Origin: Rotaria sordida
Lineage: Eukaryota > Rotifera > Eurotatoria > Philodinida > Philodinidae
DNA length: 64,000 bases
Direction of reading: 5' to 3'
NCBI GenBank assembly: GCA_905250125.1
Contig: CAJNOL010001035.1
Coordinates: 20,401-84,400 of the forward strand
The translations under genes were made by a program, and so were the position numbers. Shown here in pieces: positions 42,291-52,526 of this stretch. The notes under the pieces were generated by a model that worked only from the letters and a program-made list of their open reading frames with translations, was not told the origin of the DNA and ran no database searches. The number at the start of each line of letters is the position of its first letter. Position 1 is the stretch's first letter.

Positions 42291-45200
42291 TTACAAAGAT
42301 ACCGTTATAGTTTCATATAAATTTCGTAGAATCAATTCAATCGAACAGTATCCAAGAATATTTTTAAAGAAAATATTTTGAACTTCAGGTGATGAAACTG
42401 TACGTAAACTATTTAATAGAGATTTTAATTGTTCAAAACGTTGAATTTGAAGTGGATATGTACGACGAACATGAGTTTCTAATGCTCTTACATGATCATT
42501 AAATAAGTTCTGTCCATTCATATGATTATTAGTATTATGTGGATCAACTAAAATATAAAAATGAATAGTTTTAACGATTTTTTACAACTCATATTTATTG
42601 ATTTATTTATCTTAAGAATATCCCGTTCTGTGTTAGACTACTTCTTGCTTACAAAAAGTTTTACAAGCAGATCTTCAAAAGTTTTTGAAGAGATCTCCAA
42701 AATCTATCGAACCTGCTTACGATCTCGGTCTTTGTTTAATCGGACTGAAATTTTTTCTCGAGGTACCTAGGACAATGTCTCAAATATATCTTTAAGCTTT
42801 TCGAAAAATATCAATCTTTCAATTTTTTGAATTATAAAAACTTGAGAACCACCAGCGAGGAGAACAGTGTTTGAGCTAGTGCTTCCCGTATTTTTTTAAT
42901 TAAAAATCAAGAGATTGATATTTTTCAAAAAGCTTAAAAACACACTTGAGACTTGATTCCAGGCACCTTCAGAAAAAATTTCAGTTCGATCAGATAAAGT
43001 AAAACTGGGGTTGCAAACAGGTCTGATATTTTTGAAGATCCTTGTAAAACGCCTGAACACCTGCTTTTAAAACTTTTGCCTCAAGCATAAGTCCCATCAT
43101 TTTCAATAATTTAACTGTAGTAAAAATGTAAACCCGATCAGTTGTACTCTCACGTCAAATTAGAAATCATCCAAAAAAGGAAAGGGTATTCTTAAGCGCT
43201 TACTCCATCGACAAAGTAATAAGAGTTTCAAATGGAAATATTCAACATAATCAAGATTCATTTGATGAATACGATTATAAATATCTTGCATTAAATATAA
43301 ATTTTTTATTTCAGTTCCACTTGTATTCAATCCCATGCTATTTGATCGATTAACTAAAGAAAAATTTTATTTATTTATTTTTTTCTATCAAAACAAAATT
43401 TTACTTGAATGAATTAAATTTATCCATGGTACATCAAATTTATATTCACATAAAGTTAAAAGAAATAATTCATGCCAACAATGAAGAAGACTAGCAATCT
43501 GAAACAAATCCAAAAAAAAAAAAGTAATAATTTCAAAACAATTTTTAAAAACAAATATTAAATCTTAACCTGATCTTTTACATTAATTAGTTGAAATTCT
43601 TTTATTGAACGCAACCAATGAACCATATAAAAAAGAATTCGAGCAGCCATTTCATATACATACAAATCAAGTTTAAATAATGGTGTTGATTGAAATTGAC
43701 TACCACTCAAAGGTAGTTGAGTTGCCAGTGGAACATATGAAGGCTAAAATTTGTTTTTTTTTTGTTATACAAATTTAAATAATAATTCATATAACTAATA
43801 TGAAGATTTTTACCTCTGGTTTAACATCAAATGAGCCTGTTATATGCATATGTCGATCAGGAAATGTTTGTCGAGGACCTCGTTCATTTTGAACAGCTAA
43901 TTTTTTTTAAATGTAAAAATTAATAGAATTAGATGACAAGAAACTATATTAATCCTACCATCTCTATTCATGCCTGCATCAAGACATCGCCCTATATAGA
44001 TTTTAAAAAAAAAAGTATTGACTAAATACAAAATAATGACTACGAACGATAACGACAAGCTCGACATTGATTTCGTCGATATTTATCCACAACACATTTA
44101 TTTCGATTTTTACAATTATAAATACGATTACGTCGTACTGATCGTTTGAAAAAACCAGCACAACTAAAGTAAACAACATGAATATTATGGTTCAATTAAG
44201 GTCCCAGCAATTCGAAATTTGAGCAAAACTTTTTTTGTCATCGTCGGATAGAGCTTATCGAGTTACCTATAAAAAGGTAACAGTTTGTAGGAAAATCGAC
44301 CTAATTGAATTTTAATGATCTGTTCATGTAGAAATAAAGAAGATGATAATTGAAATTATAGCTTCTAGTCTTTAAATGATTTTAGTAAATATTCATAGGC
44401 TTAGGAACCGATTACATTTTCAATTTTCTAAGTATTACATAGATAAATTCTTGATTATCAAATCTTACATATGTTTCTTCAGATATATATACTTACTACT
44501 TGATGCAAACTAAACGAATTATATATCGATAAATAGCCCGTGAAAAGTACTTCAAATACCTATATAACAATCATTTGTCAACAATGTAAAAAAAAACAAA
44601 TTCCTGTTGAAATACTTGTCGAATACTGTTAATGTAAGGCACTGTGATCGAGTATAAATCGTCCTATACAATGAATTAAAATTTATCCATTCTAAGTTTT
44701 ATACCATTCGATCAAGCTTTTTATTGGCTACAGATTCGTGTATAGTTTGTCAGAGAAAAAAAGCTGTGAACATGTTTGAAATCAAGAAAGTTCTGTTCGC
44801 ATAGGCAAAAAAACATCAAAACACATAGCATATTCGGAATCAGTATAAGAAATGGTGTCAATCTATGTATGTTTCAAAGGTTTTTGGACGACTTTTATTT
44901 TTCACCTTATTTTTTGAGGCAACTCTAAACGAGTCCCAGGCCTCCAATGTTAATACAAGACAAAATTCGTCAAAGAAGTTTGAAACATATATAGATCAAC
45001 GCCATTTTTTATACTGATTTCGAATATGCTATTTGCTTTGTTGGAAAATATGATTATTACGGCAAAAATCCCTGAATACTGGCAAAAAAATGCGGTTTTT
45101 GCCTTATCCGAAGAAAACTTTCTTGACTTCAAACATATTCACAGCTTCTTTTTCTGACAAATTATACACGGATCTGTAGCCAATAAAACACTCTATCGAG

Positions 45201-46604
45201 TGGTATAAAACTTAGAGTAGGTAAATTCTAATTCAGTGCATAGGATGATTTATACTCGATCACAGTGCCTTACACTAACAATATTCAACAAATATTTCAA
45301 CAGGAATTTGTTTTTTTTTACATTTTTCACAGATGACTGTTATATAGGTATTTGAAGTATTTTTCACAACCTATCAATCGATATATAATTCGTTTAGTTT
45401 GTATCAAGTAGCAAGTATATATCTGAAGAAACATATGTAAGATTTGATAATCAAGAATTTATCTATATAATATTTAGAAAATTGAAAATGTAATCGGGTC
45501 CTAAGTCCATAAACATCTACTACAGTCATTTAAAGACTAGAAGTTATAGTTTCAATCATCATTTTCTTTATTTCTACATGAACCGATCATTCAAATGCAA
45601 TTAGGTCGATTTCCTTACAAACCGCTACCACTCCTTTGGCGAAAATTAGTTTTGAATATTAAGTATACTATACGATGTAGATCTTTGTGCTGACTCTGAA
45701 TATGATATTTGTTTCTTTGGGAACTAAAGTTCTAATTGTGATAACCTGGGAATACGAGTCAGTTTTTCTACAGTTTATTCTGCCATCGTATAGAAAATTT
45801 GATTTTCTCAATATAAACTTTTCTGATTTTTTTAAAATCTAAGTTTCATTACAAAAACAAACATCTTTATAGATAATTTGACGAGCACTATTCAACGATG
45901 AGAAAAGAAATTTTTTATTTAAATTTCGAATTGCCAACACCTTACAATCAATCGTATCCTAAAAAGCTATTCCAATCATCAAGAAAATTTTTATTGATTT
46001 CTTCCTTTAATCTAAAGTCTCCTATGATCAAAAAAATCCATTTTGACTTGTTTACATCATATGTCAAGAAAAAAAAATCCGCTGCTCAAAACATTCATTT
46101 TCATTTTGAATATTGTAAAGTTTTTCTTTTTCTACCAATCGTAACTCTTAAAATAAGTACAAGCAGTATATTTCAAGAGTTGAGTCAGTCATTGTACGAC
46201 ACACTTCTTATGAATCTCGATAAGTGTCTACTACTAATGTATGAACAAGGCGTGTGTACATACATCGTTATTCAAAGCAAACGAAAAAAGAGGAAAAGGT
46301 GAGAATGTCTTCAAGCCATTTCGTTTTCTCTCAACATATCGATGTTTAACAACATCATCTTACAAGAACAACATTACTAACCTATTCGAAGTAACAAAAA
46401 AAAAAAAAAAAAAGAAAGCAATAGAACACTTATTTCACATACCCATCACATGCATAAACGCTATAGTGTTTGCCAGATGAATTATCATGACAAACTGAAC
46501 ATGGAACATTATACAATATCCGACCTATTTATCCGAAAAGATGAAAGAATAAAAAAGATCATTAAAATCAAAAAACCTAGATAATTCCAAATACCTCCAC
46601 TCAT
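42291..46604 (-). CDS. Nuclear receptor, NR2E-like (tailless/TLX/PNR group)
   Basis: Nine exons: 46604-46595, 46524-46443, 44163-44048, 43991-43959, 43896-43814, 43743-43570, 43498-43405, 43353-43204 and 42547-42291, giving 332 aa. The two zinc fingers read [21 protein letters not shown] and [18 protein letters not shown], with P-box CDGCAG and [12 protein letters not shown]. The RILYNVPC leader and the AVQNERGPR box after the fingers are hallmarks of NR2E receptors. The ligand-binding fold runs from [19 protein letters not shown] through [16 protein letters not shown] to [21 protein letters not shown]. These are transcription factors of neural and eye development that bind AAGTCA half-sites. 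The D-box (KNRNK) is five residues, not the seven of vertebrate TLX. The 10-nt first exon (MSG) is inferred from phase. Intron 2 (2.3 kb) is occupied by a giant fold-back element. Confidence 0.85.
42655..43085. repeat. Fold-back element in nuclear-receptor intron 8
   Basis: AATCGGACTGAAATTTTTTC, AAGCTTTTCGAAAAATATCAAT and flanking words on the left are mirrored by ATTGATATTTTTCAAAAAGCTT and GAAAAAATTTCAGTTCGAT on the right. Arms are roughly 150-200 bp. No coding capacity; ends not resolved. Confidence 0.6.
44265..45645. mobile_element. About 1.4-kb giant fold-back element, family A copy 1
   Basis: Two arms of roughly 650 bp meet near 44955. Matching words include ACAGTTTGTAGGAAAATCGA/TCGATTTCCTTACAAACCG, AGGCACTGTGATCGAGTATA/TATACTCGATCACAGTGCCT, TAGCTACAGATTCGTGTAT-type/ATACACGGATCTGTAGCC and GAAAAAAAGCTGTGAACATG/CATATTCACAGCTTCTTTTTC. 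No open frame. The central part resembles the palindrome at 55851-57404 (TATGT-TTTCAAAG, GGACGACTTT-ATTTTT). Confidence 0.75.
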
Positions 46605-49278
46605 AATGCCAAACAAATTCCGAATAATGTTATATATGATAGAATGACTTTCGACTAAAAGTTGTGTGCTCTTTTTTTTCTCTCTGCTTTCACCTACTAT
46701 TATATTATACTTCAATAACAACACCAACTTCGATTCGATTTCAAGTGGCAGTATGTTTGACAAAATAACCAATCGGAAAGCGATGCGCGAACTATGAGAA
46801 GGATTCAATCAGGCAAAAAGGTAAATATGAGAAAAAAAGAGAGAGAGAGAGAAAAAAGAGACATAATGAATGCTATTTCGACATTCTGTAACGACTCATG
46901 TCATACAAATTGTAACGATAGGAAAGTAAAGAAAACACAAACAAGTTGAAGCTTTTCTTTTTTTCATCTTTGATTTTCGTATGTTACTTATACATGAATA
47001 ATATTTGATGACTTCATCAATATGACGATCTTCGATTTTTTGATGCATTGATCGGAAAATTGAAATTAACAACGATGTTTCAAATATAAACAATGTTTCA
47101 AGATGAATTCTAATAAAATAAAAAAAAGAAAAACAAAGTTCATTAAAAGAAATTTGTTTAATGTCTTTTGAACTATCAATTTTTAATTAAATATTATATT
47201 CGAAATTTAATTATGATAAATAATTTCATTTGTAATAAATATTGTTCTGATTTTAATGAATAAAAATTTGTACATTAATTTGGATATGAGCTTTCCTTTT
47301 CTAATCGACAAAAAAATATTTGGATGATCCGTTTTGATCAAAGTCTAATCTTCTGTGAAAATTATTAATACCATTGAAATTGTATTCTTTGCATAGAAAA
47401 TCAACAAGTATTTCATGGTATTTCTAGGTCTGCATTTCCAGGCATCAACATTCAAATCCGAGAACGTGTAATGAAGTCTCTATAATAATTGATTTTTGTA
47501 TTCTTCAAATTTCTTTGTGAAAAGAGTAGTTTGTGTTAATAAAATCAATCTATTTCGTATATTTCAATTTTTTTTTGTCGATCTATTAAATCGAAAAAAA
47601 CAATTCGCCAATATGCTAATGGTTGTTATACATAAACAAAGTTTGTAAGCGAAAAAAAAAGAAGAAGTAAGACGCGTGCCGATTCATTGATGACATTTGT
47701 AAGACTTTTCTTGTTATACTTAGATTGTTTGTACCAAGAGTGCCAATCTCAAGAGTATTACTTTTATTCTGTAATCAACACATTTCATACGATAAAACAA
47801 ATAAGAGAAAAAGAAAAGAAAGAAGCACAAGTCTATCATTTGTTTAAGGTGAGTTATGATTGAATGATTGTCTGACACAACAATAATAATAAGAATGAAT
47901 AGAGAAGACTGAAAATTTTCAAAATTCAGTTTTTCTTTTCTATTAGACTTATGACAAAGAACAATATATTATCTAGGTCATTGTATAGGTCACAATGTCT
48001 AAATCAATGGTTAAAACTAAACAATTTGTCTAGCTACTTTTTATTTTTATAAAAGAAACTCAATGTCTCAATTATCTTTTAGTTTCTTTTTTTGTTTTGC
48101 TTGAAACTCAGTGAATTTATTCAAACATGACAATATTGTTGATGCGAATGAATTATTTTTGAATTAAAAATATAGCTTGTCATTCAAACTTTTTTGTAGC
48201 TATACACGTTTGCTTACTTACGTCTATTTAATCTTTCTTAAACCGATTTCACATACCTAAATATATTTTCAGATTGAGATGCATTTGTTTAATACTTAAA
48301 GATCGGATAAATAAGAACATAATTCCAGACAAAATACTCAAGAACTTTAGAATGATATAATAACGTCAAATGTCATGACATTGGTATAAAAGAATAAATA
48401 AACAGACGAGAAATTTTCTTTTTTTTCCCCAAAATACTGTAACTAATATAGCTAATTCATCAATACAATTCATGAACCGTAAATATTTTGTCTACGTCTG
48501 AATTTGAAAAACGGAAATACTTCCTAAAAATCAAAATTTTTTGTTGATTGAAAATATTAAATAAGAATGAATGATCATTTGATTTTATGTTTATACAATT
48601 CATTCCACAATATTCAGTAACAATCACTGATGGTAAAAGTCTTGAAGGCATAAAGAAGTGATGAATTCTTATTAGAATAACATTTGTTGATGTCTCCGTG
48701 TCATTTTTATAATAGAGCATGTATATATTTAAATATATATTCTAGTATTTTTATTAATCAAATTTAATATGGAAATCTAATACGAAGATTTTTTTACTGT
48801 TTCATATTTGAAACGCTTTCTATTTGATTAGAAACTAATATGTTGATTTCGTTTTCTGTGCTCATTGAGATCTGTCTCAATAAAATATATTAATATGGAA
48901 AAAAGGTTACTGAAACACAATTTTTATTATTGAAACAAAAGATATAATAATTGATTATTAACATCAGTTAAACATTCTTTTCTTTTAAAATTTTTTCAAG
49001 TGTGATTCATATGAAATGAGAATTTCTAGACTTAAAAATACTTGATAATCGATAATTGCAGTCGATAGATGGCATATGTACTATACTGAAATATAGAATT
49101 TTCAAATACTTTTTCAATTCAAATCTTGAAAATCTGAATAGATTTCATATTACTCATACTTATTAAATGATAGTCATTGTTACTATCACGAATAGTATAC
49201 ATACAATAGATGAACTGCTCTATGTTTTACCGATATTTTCTTATTGAAAAATATTGGAATTCACTAAACTGCTAGTAT

Positions 49279-49457
49279 CAGTGGCAAATTTAGAGGAGAG
49301 GTATGGGAAGTGATCAACCTTTCCTTCTGAACTGTTTCTCGATTTTTTTCAGCATACAACGGCCAAAAATGAGCCAATACGACTACTAATGGAGTTCAAA
49401 AACACGTTTTGTGACCATCATCACTTCTCCCCTTCCAAAACTTAAGATCCGCCACTG
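49279..49457. mobile_element. hAT-like MITE, CAGTGGC termini
   Basis: The left end CAGTGGCAAATTTAGAG pairs with CTTAAGATCCGCCACTG at the right. Flanking CTAGTAT and CTAGATAT look like a degraded 8-bp target duplication. The interior phrase AAAATGAGCCAATACGAC and ACACGTTTTGTGACCAT recurs at 57405-57570 and, more diverged, near 54100-54240, defining one repeat family. Confidence 0.65.
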
Positions 49458-49488
49458 CTAGATATGTGCAGAATATATCTATTTATGG

Positions 49489-49691
49489 GTACAACAAATC
49501 TAGAAGAGATTTGGAATTTGAGACCAAGAGCTTTAATATTGAAATTAGATTTGGATTTGGGTTTGAGTTTGGTCTCACATGATCCAAATTTAAAAGGTTT
49601 GGATCATGTGAGAACGAACCCAAACTCAAACCCAAATCTAATCTTTAATAAAAACTCAATAATATCAAATCCCAAAGCTTTGGATTTGTTG
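49489..49691. repeat. 200-bp hairpin palindrome
   Basis: GGTTTGAGTTTGGTCTCACA and ATGATCCAAA are followed after a loop of only a few bases by TTTGGATCATGTGAG and CCCAAACTCAAACCCAAATC. Weaker pairing extends to CAACAAATCT/GGATTTGTTG at the outer ends. The inner stem of about 45 bp is almost perfect. No coding capacity. Confidence 0.7.
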
Positions 49692-50434
49692 TACTTCCAC
49701 ATAAAATTCCTGTTTTATTGATACTACGAAACTTTCCTCTACTCTCAAGTAGATCAAGGTATGATTACCTGCAATCTTGACGAATTATTTCTTTTATTAA
49801 AAATCCATCCTATATTATGATCTGTGCTAAAGATCGACCATCATCAGATATATAGATCAAGAATTAGAACAGTGTCAACAAGGAATTACATTCAACATTC
49901 TCTGAATAATGTCTGCTATATAAACTGAAACATTAACTCGCAAGAAATAACATATCCTGTGTATATTACTAGACTAGATATAATCAGTTGGCTTACAATG
50001 GTGTCGAGTTCTAATTGATTGTCAATCGTCGTTTACCATATAGATTATACTCATTCGATGACATGATATACGCGATTTTCATAAAAACAAAATACTAAAT
50101 AAACGTCGTTTATATCAATGAAAAAAAAAGAATTTTCTTTTTGTGTTAATTAAATGAAATTCACTTTGTAAATCTGTCATTATGTTTTTTGTACAAGAAC
50201 TCACATCTTCTAACAGTTATACAGAACAGATTTTGTGTTATATAATGTGTAGACAATTTGTGTAGAACAGAAGAAAAAAAAGGAAAAAAAGAAAAAGAAA
50301 AATTTAACATCTAACAACAACAATATAATGAACATATGAATGCAAGACGAAAATGAAAAGAAAAAAGAAAGAATTATCAAGACTAGACACAAAGAAAAGG
50401 AACAAATAAGAGATTATTTATCAAATTTTGTGTT

Positions 50435-52526
50435 CTAAGCAAATGGAGGTACTGCTGGACCGGATTGTTGATGATGTACAACAGATGGTGTGTCCGAATT
50501 AAAATAATATGAATCAAAAGGTACTGATAGACGTTCATAGGATGTTGGAGGTATATAATTTGTTTTAAGATTATTTTCAACACCATTTGTATAATAATGT
50601 GTTGGATCAAATGATGATGATGTTGATTGTTTCATACAATAATTTGCTGTCATTTCATACATATCTGTTGGTGTAGTTGTATTATAATCAAGTTGTTGTT
50701 GAAATGATTTTGAATAATTTGATGATGATGATGAAAATGCTACAGGCATTGGTGGTGGTGGTCCTTGATAATATCCATGATGTTGTGGATGATGATGATG
50801 ATATGAACGAAGAGATAAAGATGAATTCAAATCATCTTTTTCCGTTGTTGATGTAGCCAATGGAGAATTATTTAAACCCATACCACAACCACCACTATAT
50901 GGTGTTCGACCTTTTCCATCTTTTTTATCTTTCATTCGACTATTAAAAACAAAAAATAAAAATAAAGAAAATAGAAATATAACCAAAACAATTCTAACAT
51001 ACCGATTTTGAAACCATATCTAAAAAATAGAAAGGAAAAATAAAGATGTTACCTTTTTCTTTGTAAGGATGAAAAAAAAATAGGTTATTTACCTTAATCT
51101 ACGCATGATGAATTGAAATTAAAATTAAAAAAACAAAACAAAAAATGTAATTAAATTAACTATTTCTCTAATTAAATCAGTGGCGAAACCAAGACTTGAG
51201 ATCAGACAGAAGGAGCTGAGCTCCTTCCCGGCTCCGCCACTGAATTAAATTTTAATTATTTTTTGTTTTACCTGTCGTTCGGTTAAAGTAAGTGCTTGTG
51301 CTAATTCAATCCGTCGTGGACGATTTAAATATTTATTATAGAGAAATTCTTTTTCAAGTTCAACTAACTGAGCACTTGTATAAGCTGTTCGAGCTCGTTT
51401 TGATGGTGTTGAATTGCTTTTATCTATGATAAAATAAAAAGAAAGAAAACAACTATCTTAACTATTGATCAATACAGAAGAGAAAACCTTTTTCTCTATT
51501 TAGAGCAATGACAAGACTCAATGTTCTGTATCCTATTCGCTCGATGAGAAAGCGGCGGTATTGGATGAATAATGATATGGTCATTTATCATCGTCAACGG
51601 TAAGAGATGCGAACGGGCGCTCGCGCGCGCGCGCCTGTCAGTAAACGAAGATGAAAAACATGTATAGGTCGAGACAAACAAGCGGTTAGATTTATTCTCA
51701 ATGATGAGAAGACCAAATAACTATTTTCTATAGGTTCTTCTCGATGTCTAGATTGTTTCTTCTTAATCAAATACATGTTCATAGTGTATTCTATTGAGAA
51801 TTGTAATATGGATGACACGCGAACAAAACTAATAACATCACCTGACGTCAATCGAATAAATTGATCAGAATAAATTAAATCATTTTTACGTGTTTGCTAT
51901 GCGTGTCGAACGAAGGACACCTTTACATGTTTTCTATTTTTACTGCTAAATCCATGAATTTTTCTCACTTATTGATATTCTATTTTTCGAAAAAAGAAAT
52001 CGTTGACCCTTGAAGATTTAACACTTTTCTTCATTCTCATCTTCACACTTAAGTTTTGTTTTTTTTTTTGTTAGAAAATTTTACCAGATGATGATGAAGA
52101 CGATGATGTTGATGTTGTATTTTGTCCTGATTGATTTTTTGAACCATTTTTACTCTTATTTATTCCATGTTTTTTATCACTCATCCATGGATAGATTTCT
52201 TTTGGTTGAGGTATCGTTGTTGTAGTAAATTCATTTGATGGTGATGATGAATTTTTAGTAGATGTCGACCGAGATTTCGGTGTTGATGAAGGTACAGTTT
52301 GAGGTGTTGTACCTGTTGGTGGTAATGGACTAATTTTTGAATCAATTGTTGGTTGAGATATTCCATTACAATTTATTCGATTTGTATTATTTGTATTATT
52401 AATAATTAAACTAACATTTGTGTAAGACGTTGCTGGTAAATTCATATAATAATCAAGCTGTTGTTGCTGTTGATGATGATGAGTTTCCCATGACATCGGT
52501 TGCAGTTGATGTTCGTTTTTTACCAT
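50435..52526 (-). CDS. Hox3: Hox3 homeobox transcription factor
   Basis: Five exons: 52526-52085, 51423-51272, 51098-51093 (6 nt), 51019-51003 (17 nt) and 50939-50435, for 373 aa. Exon 1 carries the hexapeptide [10 protein letters not shown] for Pbx/Exd contact. The homeodomain reads [56 protein letters not shown]; the [19 protein letters not shown] start is specific to Hox3. Q50 and N51 are present. The homeodomain is cut by three introns: a 6-nt microexon supplies residues 45-46 (IK), a 17-nt exon supplies 47-51 and part of 52, and the last exon supplies the rest. All splice sites are GT-AG and in phase. Flanking regions are rich in N, Q, H and S. The start is the ATG of [11 protein letters not shown] 65-bp hAT MITE sits in intron 2. 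This is a DNA-binding regulator of axial patterning. Confidence 0.9.
51178..51242. mobile_element. 65-bp hAT-type MITE with perfect 8-bp target duplication
   Basis: CAGTGGCGAAACC at the left pairs with GGCTCCGCCACTG at the right, and the element is flanked on both sides by AATTAAAT (51170-51177 and 51243-51250). Eight-base duplications and CAGTGGCG tips are classic hAT features. It lies in intron 2 of Hox3, 80 bp upstream of the 6-nt microexon. Confidence 0.85.
51426..52084. other. Hox3 intron 1
   Basis: A 660-bp intron with no exon or transposon signal recognised. It contains an alternating GCGC tract (GCTCGCGCGCGCGCGCC near 51618-51634), conspicuous in this AT-rich DNA. Confidence 0.5.

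Larger units (their letters stand above)
46605..50434. other. Intergenic region, nuclear receptor to Hox3
   Basis: About 3.8 kb with no supported exon. It holds a GA run at 46840-46853, a hAT-like MITE at 49279-49457 and a palindromic hairpin at 49489-49691. Short open frames near 46900 and 48460 have AT-driven composition and no splice context. Confidence 0.4.

Noticed and set aside
48460-48720. 86-codon minus-strand frame
   Set aside because: No splice signals in phase, hydrophobic AT-rich content, no motif.
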